This document shows, piece by piece, positions 50,521 through 63,026 of a stretch of DNA of 64,000 nt (positions are counted from its first letter, which is position 1; every line of letters starts with the position of its first letter). The notes under the pieces are model-generated. The model was not told the DNA's origin. It worked only from the letters and a program-made list of their open reading frames with translations, and did no database searches. The DNA is from Hirudinaria manillensis (taxonomy: Eukaryota > Annelida > Clitellata > Hirudinida > Hirudinidae): NCBI GenBank assembly GCA_034509925.1, contig CM067527.1:9560001-9624000 (forward strand), written 5' to 3'. The position numbers and the translations under genes are program-made.

Positions 50521-53500
50521 GCATAAGTAACAAACAATAATGGTGATGATGATGATGATATTAACCTGCAATTCTCATCTCAGTGATGAGCTTGTGATGA
50601 GAGCTGACAAAGATGGTCAAATTGTCGAGTTTGACAACCAGTGCCAGGTCAATGACTTCTTGAGTTTTCTTCTTTGAGCCTTTAAATTAATTTAAAGAAT
50701 TATTAGAAAAAATTGATCAAATAAGCTGGTTAAAAATAATTTATTTAATTAATAATAATAAGATAAGAAATTTCCCTCAAAATCTTCGTAACAGCATCAC
50801 ATCAAATAATCATATAAAAATCAAATAGGACCAATCGGAGTAAACCTCGTCATTTCCAACAACCAATGGCAATCGTTCTTACGTCTCCTGGACTCCTTCT
50901 TATTGGCCGCAGCGGACAGGGACATCATGGAGGCCCTCGATAGCTGCCTGCCCATCTGCGCGAGGTTCGATTCTCCTCCGCTATCCGGACTTTTGCTCTT
51001 CAGTCTCTCTTGGATGTTCTGGAAGTAGGACATCAGATTCAAGATGGCCTCTTGGTGAAAGAGGAACTCCAGTTCGGAGACTGAAATGTTGATTTTTTGG
51101 AGGGTTCCCTTGAATGTTGTCCAGAAATCAGGATGTTTCTTTTGGGCCTATGTAATAAATAATGTTTAATAATTATGAATATCGTCAGGCAAGACCCTCT
51201 GCTAACATAATATATGATAGTAGTTATTGAATCTTATTTAACTGAATCTTATTCAACTGAGGGTTAAGTACATTTGCACTGAGGATTAAGTACATTTGCA
51301 CTGAGGATTAAGTACATTTGCACTGAGGGTTAAGTTCATTTGCAATGCATAATAATATGCAAGAATAAGATTAGCCTGCTGGATCTTTTTTTAATTATTA
51401 TTATTATAATTTATTATGCGTTACCATGGTGATGTCAACATTGAGAAGGTTTGATTGGTCGTCTGCGATGTTGGGCGTGTTTATCAGGTTGATAAGGGAC
51501 TCGTTGTTGAGAGCTGAAAAGGGAGTTCAAAAGTAATTATTGAGTTAATTTAATAATCAATCGGGTGATTGTGATAAAGATGATTGATAATTACAACAAC
51601 AATAATAATAATAATAATAAATAATAATAATTGGTTGACCTTTGAACTGGGTGTGCTGCAGGTAAACCCCGCCCAGGTAAACAGAGACATGGTTGTCAAA
51701 GGGCTTGACGGTGACGTTTGTGCCGAGGGACATGATGACCACTTTGACTGTCGGGATGTCGATGGAGTTCTGCAGCTTGGATAACGTCAGGCAGATCTGG
51801 GAGTGGTTATTAGTAATTATAATTAGTAATCTTGATTTATTATTATTACTAATTTTATTATTGTAATGATAATAATAATAAAATAATAATAATTATTATT
51901 GCAATTATTTAATAAAATAATATTTTTAATAAAATAATAACAATAATTATTATAATTAATATTATAAAATATTGTTATAACTATTATTATCCATAGTTAG
52001 TATAGGATTATATTGAATAGTATTATTCAATGGTGGTTAAAAATGTTTACAGTTATATTTTTTAAATGCTAAGGCAGATATAACAATCAATCAAATTATT
52101 AACTATTAACAATTTTTCATCACCATCATCATCATCTTCAGCTACAAAGGATAAGTTTAACTAAATATTTTACCTCTTTGACTTCAAATTTCAGTTCAAT
52201 GTTTGTTGATTGGTGCATGTTTGGAGACACTTTCTTTTGCTGAATAAAAATTGAAAATGAATTTAAAAATAAATAATTAGTTAAAAATCAATAATTGATT
52301 AGAAATAATAAGATTGTATATTCGTCGTGCTAATCATTACCATGGCAATAAAGATTCAATTTGTTCAGACAAATAAATAAATAAAATAAATAAAAATAAA
52401 CATTTTTATAAATATCAATATCATCATCATCATCTACGTAAAATTCAAGCTAACAGGGGTGGCATCGTCAGGGATTCTTTGAGTGACTTTGTTGATGTTG
52501 TACGTTGATTCCTCTTGAATTGCAAAGTTCTTGAGATCCACGACTTTCAGCTGAAAATTACATTTTAAATTGTTTATAAAAATAAATTTATTTATTTATT
52601 TAGTAATTTCGATTAAAATTAGTTAATTCGATTAAAATTTAACTTATGTACGCAAACATTGAAAACCTTATTATAATGTATGAAATGCATAAATTAGTCA
52701 GGCATTAATTAATTATTTATTAACGAAACCACTTGAACTCACATCCGAGTCATCCTCTGAGAAGTTGGGAGCCACGTTCTCATTGGACTGTGGGAGGGGG
52801 ATGCTGTTGAATAGGGACATCATGTCGACCAATCGTTGATCGGATAGGTTCAAGTTCAAGGCAGGCAATTCACCAATCACGCGCATCCTGTTGGAAGTGA
52901 ATTATAATGTTTAGTAAACATCACTTCGGCATAATTAAAGACTCCCATGTTGAACCCGTATAATTAAATGTTATTATTAATATTATTATTATTATTACAA
53001 CGTGATGATATTATTAATTGCATGATTATTAACATCCTATAAACTTTATATTCACAATTATAAAATTAATAAAAATTAAATTATAATACTTTGGAAGCTG
53101 AACATCCTCCAGCAAGCACTTGTAAAGGCTGACGTTGATGGCCATAGGCTTAAGGACATGCATCGGGGAATCAACGGACTTCCTTGCCTCCTCCCAGTTG
53201 TCCCCTATTGGTGGAATTAGTGACCCAATTGCATAAATAATTAATTATGCTAGTAATTATTAATGATGTGATTCAAATACAATTTACTGCAGATAGTTCT
53301 CACCTGGATTGATGAATAGCACCTGTAGACTCTGAACTTGTAGTTGGAAATTGTCATAAGCACTCTGCTTGACCTCATCCACTGACTTCTTGGTCTTTGA
53401 GCAGATCATATGGAAATGGATTTAAAATTAATGCAATGTTATTATAAAATTGGCCAAAAATACCAACCAATGAGAGTGGCTCTCCTTGACCTCTTTTGTT

Positions 53501-56500
53501 GACATTGGTCACGGTCATCTGACCCAGGTCGAGCACCATCATCCGACAGTTTCTGAAACAAGTGAACATCCGATGATGAAATTCATTCATTAAGTAATAA
53601 AGCCAGCCAATCATTGAAAGAATATCTTTAATATGTTTCCTCCAACAACAATATCAAACAAAAAAACCATAATTGATTGTAATTAAGCAACAACACCAAC
53701 ACCTCTACAGAACAACTAACAGATCTTCAACAACAACACACAACAAAAACAACTGACGGCTTGTAAATGCCCGCCTCTGGCACGAGGACGTAGAAGGGTT
53801 GAACTTGAACTGAAACCTCCGTGAACTTCTGCTGCTCGATGGCAAACTGGAGACCTGCCACCGTCTGCTCCTTCATTCTCTCCAAACTGGCAAAGGCTGC
53901 TGCCTGGAGTCTGGAAGGACGGACAGATGGATGGATGGATGGATGGATGGATGGACGGATTGATGGTAATAATGATAATGATGGTGATGACATTGTAATG
54001 CTGATAACATTGGGAACATATAGACTTGGTTCAGCTCATTTAACTAATGAACATGTGCATCATGATAGATGATAGGATGATTGTGTCTGTGAAGGTGGTG
54101 ATGATGATGATAATGATACCAACTGGACGAGTTGAATGGACTCTGGAGGCTTAAAGAAGTCAGCAAGAGAGATGATTGTTGCCTGTTGACAAATAACAAA
54201 TTAGTGCACTATAAAGTCAAATGTTATATCTAATAATTATTAATAAGTTAAATAATTATAACTTAATAATTGTAAGTTAAATGATAATAATAAAAATTTC
54301 ATTTTGAGGTTCATGCAATCAAATAATATTAAATATGATAATTACATTATTATTATAATATAATAATTACTATAATAATAATAATATTATAAGAGATTGT
54401 AACAATTATTATATAATAATAATAATTATTATTATTATATTAATAATAAGACTAGTAATTAATAATTGACTGACAGCGTGGTACATGATCTTCAACGGTT
54501 GTGCCTTCACGACGATCCTCGTGTCGCAAAGTCCGTCGAGTGGATTCGTCTCGAACATCACGTCGATCATGTGGAGACCTGATATCAGGTTGGAGTTGAT
54601 GATGATGATGATGGTGATGATGTCATGTTGGAGTTGATGATGATGATGGTGATGTCATGTTGGAGTTGATGATGATGATGATGGTGATGATGACCTGATG
54701 TCATGTTGGAGTTGATGATGATGATGGTGATGATGTCATGTTGGAGTTGATGATGATGATGGTGATGTCATGTTGGAGTTGATGATGATGATGATGGTGA
54801 TGATGACCTGATGTCATGTTGGAGTTGATGATGATGATGGTGATGTCAGGTTGGAGTTGATGATGATGATGGTGATGTCATGTTGGAGTTGATGATGGTG
54901 ATGATGACCTGATGTCATGTTGGAGTTGATGATGATGATGATGACAGTGATGATGACCTGATGTCATGTTGGAGTTGATGATGATGATGATAATGGTGGT
55001 GGTTATGACCTGATGCCAGCAGGACATGTTTGAGTTGATGATGATGATGATGATTATGATGGTGGTGGTGCTGGTGGTGATGATGATGATGATGATAACC
55101 TGTTGCCAGGAGAACATGTTTGAGTTTATGATGATGACTATGATAACAACTGGTAGTAATTGGGTATAATAATAATATTGCAAGTCCAGTTTGACTTGAT
55201 GAGACTACATATGAAAGCTTAAAAACATGGCCATGTAAAGAATAGAACGCATTTAAAGTCCAGAAATTTAAAAAAAATGACTGCAAAATACTGAACAACT
55301 GCTGTCAAAAACAAGACACGAAGCAGTAACAGTCACATATCATCAATGAACATAAACGAACATAAACAAGTACACTTGCAAGTCTGATGTACAATAACAA
55401 CATCATACAATGTACATTGTACACTTAAGACACAACATATCACACAGACTATTAAAACCAGTTCAATGAAAATCTCACATCAGCTTCAACTCATAGATTG
55501 ATTTTAAATAAATATATTAGCAGTAAAACAGTTCCTACATTTATTTATTTATTGAAAAACATTAATTAATTAATAAAAAGTTAATAAAAGTTAAAGCCAG
55601 ACAATCACCTGGCATGGGTAGGTCACAGGTAACGACATGGGGTGATGAACTCGTGCCCTCCATGCACTGACCATCCACCGAAAGGGACTCCATGCTGGCT
55701 GACACCCTTTTGTCATACAATCAACAGAGTAGTGATGATGATGATGATGATGATGATAGTGATGAAGCATTATAGTAAATTATTATAGTAAATATTAACA
55801 TAATTGTCATAAAATAAAAAAAAAGCATTAAAAACCATCCTCAATATTTGCATCACAACTATGTGATTAGATGGTAAAGAATGGATAACTGGTAGCATAT
55901 TATAAAAAGACTGTTTAATAATATTAATAACATTAATTATATAATAATTATAATAATAACATTAACAACAACAATAATAATAATAGTAATAATAATAATA
56001 ATCACCTGATGGCTTCAGCAGCAGGTCTCTGTTCAACATTTGTTTCAACATTTTTCAGTTGCAGGTGAAGAATTTCTGAGAACCTTTGAGATGCAAAGAT
56101 TTAACCAATTATTACAAAATCAATTTTTAATTATTCTCGTGCCACTAGTTGTTAAACTTTTTAGAATTAGTTATTGTAATATTAATAATTTTTTATTTAA
56201 TATTAATAATATTAATTAATTAATTTATTTATTTATTATAACAGTTAATATAAAATTGTACATTTAAAATGGCATTCTGCAATCCAATGATGTTGTTGTA
56301 TAAAATATTAGAAGAGATAAATAAACAAGTGATAAATTCAACAAAGAAATTGAAATGTTTTAAAATTAAATGGTTTTAAATGAACTAAATAGAATTAAAT
56401 AATTAAATGAATAATTAAATAAATAATTAAATAAAGAATTAAATGAATAATTAAATTTAATCTTACTTGACAGAATTGTCTTGAAGTTTGACCCTCAAGC

Positions 56501-58962
56501 AGTTCAATTTCACTTTGAGGTTCATAGCAATAAACTGTGATTAACAAAAGTCATGTTCAATCAATTATTAAAATGACGTCAACAAATTTGAATATTATAA
56601 ATATTTCTGTACTAATTAATCAGCCGATTAGCATATGTGCTAAATATTCATGAAATGCCAATCACTTATTTATAAAAGTTATGTGAAGGCAACCAGCACC
56701 AATGACGGCCAATTAAAATAATTTATGATAATTTATGATAACCAACCTCTTTTGGGAAGACGGTGTCGACGTTTTCCTGGTAGCCAATGGCATCGTACAG
56801 TTTTTTCTTTTCCTCGGGAGTCATCAATTCTTGCACTTTGTCACCTTAAAAATAGTTTTAAACATTTAATAAACAAAGTTTGTTTGTATTTAACGACTTT
56901 GTCTTTTTCATTCTTCGTATATTTTTGCATACAATTCCAAGTACTTAACTAATTGTACATTTTAACTGGGAGCTGTTTAAATGCTCAAATAATTGATCAA
57001 TCAAAATTTAACAAACAGGTTACCTAGAAAATTAACCAACATATTAGTATGTACCAATGAATGTTTGCAACTTCATTAGAATTCAAAACAATGCATCAAC
57101 CTCAACACAACACAACAACCTCAACACAACACAACAACCTCAACACAACACACTCACCATTATTTGAAGCTGTTCCATCGAAAAGGAAAACAAACTCTCG
57201 CATGTTTTAAAATGAAATTCCTGAAAATTCCAGGAAGGAAAAGAAATTAAACTCACCGACAGATTTTTCCTCCTGCGATTGAGACTTGTTCGACTTCCAA
57301 CTCAACCAGCCACCGAACCAACCGGTCGACTGGGGCGGCTTGTTCAGGCCTTCCTTCTGTACCTAAGATTAATTAACATATAATTAACATTAATTATGAT
57401 AATTGCCTCATTTCTGTCACCAATCACGTCATCATCATGGCGACATCGCTACCGACCTCCATCTCGGCTTGTCTTCTCATGATGGTGATGTTGAGAACGT
57501 CCAGTTTTCTCTCGCATTGCTGGCAAACGATCGAACGCAGATGGACATAATTAGTTGAAGAATTAAATTTATTTAAAAATGACTTTAAATCATCTCATAA
57601 TCGTCATCTAGTTATCATTAGTAATTAATTAACGATTAACGCAGGACAACCTCGATGTTCCCGACCAGTTCCGCACCGGGTTTGTTGGTGATGAGTTTCT
57701 GTTTGTAAGCATTCTTGTACTGCCTGCACATGTCCCTGTGCTCCTTCAGGACCTCCCACGACCACATCCTCCTCCTCCTCCTCACGAGTTCATTTAGTAC
57801 ACTCTCCGTGGCAAACTTCCACCTGGATTTTCAACCGTTTTTAAGATGCTTCGTTACTAGGCGATGTTATCCGATGATTTAATATACTTTAATTTAATAT
57901 CACAATAACATGATAACAATAATTTAATATCACAATAACATGATAACAATATCAATCTAATAACATAAAAAACACAATAACAATATTATTCTGGTAACAA
58001 CTAATAATCTAAAGATTGACAACTACTGGAAGTCAGAGAATTTTCTCACGATATTTTACTATATCCATTAAAATTGCCAATTTTAATAGTTTTGCAGTTA
58101 AATTACTTTTTGTAATCTTAAGCAATAATCTCAATAAGAAATCATATTGTTCACATAACCAATTATACATAACAATTACTTAAAACCAATTATGCATAAC
58201 AATTACACATAACCAATTATACATAACAATTACTTAAAACCAATTATGCATAACCAATTACAAACCATATTTTTCCATTTTTCCTTTTTGGCACGTTCGG
58301 TCTGTACTTCCTGTACTTGCTCGACAGTTTCATCCTTTCAAAGGAGTCTAAGAACTCCATGAGGGTCATGTACTGCAAGGTGAATGTAAAGTAAAAAGTA
58401 AAAGTAAAAGTAAAAAGTAAAAGTAAAAGTAAAAGTAAAAAGTTAAAAGTTAAAGTTAAAGTTAAAGTTAAAGTTCCTTCAGGTTTCTTCCACCTGAAAC
58501 ACTGTAGCAGGGCATTGATTGAAAATATAAATGTACAATGACAGCCATCTTTCTGGTGTAGTTTAAGCCAATACCAAAAACAACACTCGTCCAAATTTCC
58601 TACTGCCACATAACCAATCGAACATATTTATTTTTATTAATTTTATTATTAATTTGTTATCAGCTGAATTTATGTCTATCTGACATAAACTATGACTGAA
58701 AATAGCAACACAAATAGTCACCTGTAGCTTGTTGAGAGCAATGGATATTTCCTCAAAGATGACCTGGAAAATTATTTTTGGCAGCTGGAACTCATCTTGT
58801 TCGGGTTTCGTGTGGAGTTTGAGGCGAGCAGTGGTAGTCATCGGTTCAATGACTGGGGTTAAATTAAGTATTAAGATTAATTAATTATCAAGATAATTGG
58901 TAATATAAATAGTAGTAAACTTAAAAAAGATTAAGAAATGTTATCCATCGATCAATCGATCG

Positions 58963-59047
<85 letters not shown>

Positions 59048-62000
59048 CATTAACCATCATGACTTAAAGTGACATGCATTTAGGTCGAATTCTACATCTG
59101 TTGGCAAAAGCAAGTCATAAATAAAAATTAATGGCCATAAATGACAATTCTGAGTGATAATATAATTACTGGGAATGATAAAAATAAGTGATCATATAAT
59201 TTTTATTTTTTTGAGTTTATGAGTTTATTAAGGTATCAAAGCAACTGAAAGAACAAATAGCAAATTGAACATGTACAATATTAAACAAACAATTATGTAC
59301 ATAATGACTAGGAATTATAAAAATAAAGCAATCTCTTAAAAACCATGAACAATGAGTACCGTAAACCGGGAATAATGATAAAAATAAGCGATCGCATAAC
59401 GACTTGGAATGATAAAAATAAGGCGATCGCTTGCAAACCATGAACAATTGATAAGTAACCGATTACCGTAAACATAATCTGTTCTCGTCTGAGAGTCTGC
59501 AATGTTGGACTTGAGACAGGAAAGGATTTTTGGTCTTTCCTGTCCTTTGTAGAAGTTTGGATTGATGTTCCAATAAAGGGACAGACTGTCCAACTTGAGT
59601 AGCTAATTGGTTAAATTAATTAATTAATTAATATTCAATTAATCCATTTGCTTGAGTACATTGAATGGAATAATCATTAATAACAATATTAATGATATTT
59701 ATCGAAAGGAAAGTAAATAAAATGCGTTGAATATCAATAATTCACGATTTAATATTCAAATTAATATTATTATTAAAATTATTTTAAAACTAAAATTAAT
59801 TTATAATCAAAATTATTTTAAATTAAATTATTATTCAATTAATATTCAAAATGTCTTTTAATTAACCTTGTGGAAAATGACTGCATTGTCCCTGATTGTG
59901 GCTATGTTCCAGTTTTCATCCGTGGTCTGGAATTGTTTCGGTTATGCTTTTTAAGCTCAGAAATGAGCATCGTTTGTTTGGACTCATGTATGATTTGGAC
60001 GTCACGCATGAGCGAACATAAGATTTTTTTTGGATGTTTATGTCTCAGGTGTTTTACTGCAGTAATTTATTATATTCAAATGAACTAAATTTGAGAAAGA
60101 AAGCCTTTTAAGATATGCAAATCTATGCAAATCATCTGCACGGACTTCATTAAACATTCATAGATATTCGTAGAGTGATGACCGACGGCAGGCAGTTATT
60201 CAGTTATTCACTTGTTTAATAAGCACCATAACCTTAGCAGTCGTAAACATTAAAATGAAATTGCCACGTGCAACTTGTAAAGGAGACTTTATTGGTGGGA
60301 AGTTCATAAATAATTCATGACTCATAAGCATGACCACTTAGGCACATGAAAAATCAATGACCAATGAAATGCACAGGCTTATATTATAGACAATGTACAA
60401 CAGCAAGAATATGATTACATCGATAACGATACTGATGGTGATAGATATCTTTATGATTAAGATCATGATGAAGATGACTATGATGATGATGATAGCAATA
60501 TTTGGTCCTTCTGAAATAGAATAAATGTATTTGAAGACCAGCAGATGCTTCTCAGCAATTCCAGAAACTCGTAGAATGCAGAGAAGTTTCGCTTGTTGTT
60601 GTTGTTGTTGTGGTAATTAAAGTTGCAGTCATTAGTAGTTGATTGTTTTGAGTTTAACAATAGTTTAAAGGTTAACAATGGTGATGAATGTGATAAGAAT
60701 TTACATTGATAAGAGCTGTCTAATGACATTAAAATGATTTCATTGAAGCAAAGCCATATAAGCCATATAGATTTTCATTTTCAGATTTCAAGAATTCATG
60801 GAATTAGCAGCAAGGTTTTATCAATGTGTCATCAACAACACAACCACTTCCTTCAAACATGAGCCAACATCATACTTAATCATAATAAAGCATCATTTTA
60901 GTATATTTTAGTAATGCAAATGCACAATCATTACTGCCACTCCAATCATCATCATCATCACCATCATCATTATTATTATTATTATCAATTGCAATTACCT
61001 GACAAGAGACTTCCTTGAGAGTGATTCCAAGAGAAAAGGGAGATTCTTGATTGGAGAAGGAATCTTCGTACCTGATGTGAATGTTGGTGACCTTCACCTC
61101 CAGATTCTTGATGACGTTGGCCACCAACTTCTCTGCAAAAGAGTCCTGCTTGGCATCCTTTATCTGATCTGTTGGCAGGATCATTACTTCAAGTTCAGTT
61201 AATTCGTCCTTAATTTATTAATTAATGCTTTATCAGTTATTCTAATTTCCAGTTTATTTGCATTTTAATTTGTTGATCACATTACAGTTGTCGTTGAACT
61301 GCGATGTATCTCAGAGATTCTCGATTGAAACAACGAAATAACACTTGAAAATAAGATGATGCTGATTAAAATTCTAGGCTTCTTTGCATGATTCTTGACA
61401 AGGATTAAACACACAATGATAACTTAATAAAACCATAAAATTTAAATTAAAGGTTAAATTTTCCTCACCTCAATAATAATTTAATAGTTATTATTATGAC
61501 TGTAAATGAGTACAGTATTGATGCAGACGAAGATGATGATGATGATGACAGGGACAACAATAATGATTGCTTCAGACATTTGCTTTAAATCAATTTTATA
61601 AAAAAACCAATCACGGTATAGGGGCACCACCCTCTGTGCAGATGTTTCTACTCTTAATGACTCAACAATAACAACAGCAACAATAAATATGTTTAAATGA
61701 CTCAATAGCTTATTATAAAAGGCCAAGAAGTATCTCCTACAAAGTGATCAAGAACAACAAACAGAACAACAACACAACAAAGGAGATGTAAAGCCTCAGC
61801 ATAACTGCGATGATCATTTGTTGCAAAAACAAAAACATGTTATGAAATTACAGCATCACATTGCATGCACAAAGTCAAGAGACAAAGACCGCAAAATACA
61901 ATGCACAAAGATGAAAACATGTATTATTATGTTTATTTCTAATAAATACCATTCAGATGCATTAATGGTGAATTAATACAAAAAGGCTATTATTAGAGAA

Positions 62001-62987
62001 CCACCTCAAACTGATTACAACATTGTACATATTAATATTAATGAAGTTTCCATTAAATATTCAAATATATTCATAAACCATAACAAATGTGTGCCTAGCA
62101 ACAGGGCATCCTCAATATGTAAACAACCCCAGCTTTGCCAGTCTTTCAAAACAGAAATGCTTATGGATGTATTGCTGAGCTGGGATTCCTTACATAACTA
62201 AGTCAACTTGCAGATATTACAATTTGCTGAAAATAGTATTATTATTATTTGCCAAATTAAAATACTCTGAGAGACTATTTGAATATTTTAAATTTATTTA
62301 CAAATGCAAATCATTCGAGTTATTGATTGATTGAATGAATGCACTTAATTTATCAGTTGCCAATCACTCAGTTTCAATCACGTAAATTTACAGGTTGCAA
62401 GATCTTGTGACCAATAATCACAATAAATAAAAGTCAAAACTATTTGTTTTTTAAAAATAATTTAGGAAACTAAATTTATTATTTCAAAATCAATTGTTCT
62501 TTATTCATTTCCTAAGCAAAGGAGGTTGCCAATTGTTTATTTATGGGAGGTTCTCTAATTAGAATGCCATGCAGGATTCATCATGATAGTGATTATCATC
62601 ATCATTATCATCATCATCATGCAGGATTCATCATGATTGTGATTATCATCATCTTCATCATCATCATCTTCATCATCATCATCATTAGTGTGCATGTGCA
62701 ATGACAAACAATAGTAATATTGATTAATTTGTCATTGAAAATTCTTTTAATCCATGTTATTTATAATCACAGAAATTCATTAACCTCAACATTTTTGAAT
62801 TTATAATCAGAGTTCATTTGAAGGCTGTAAATTATCTCATAAATATTATTATTATTAAATCTATTTAGTGGTTTTAAATTAAGCTTAATTTAAACTTCAA
62901 AATGTCGTGAATAATTTTGTGCTCTATTTTGTTACTAACATATTATAATAGTTAAAATGTGATTAATCAATAACAATAACAATGACA

Positions 62988-63026
<39 letters not shown>

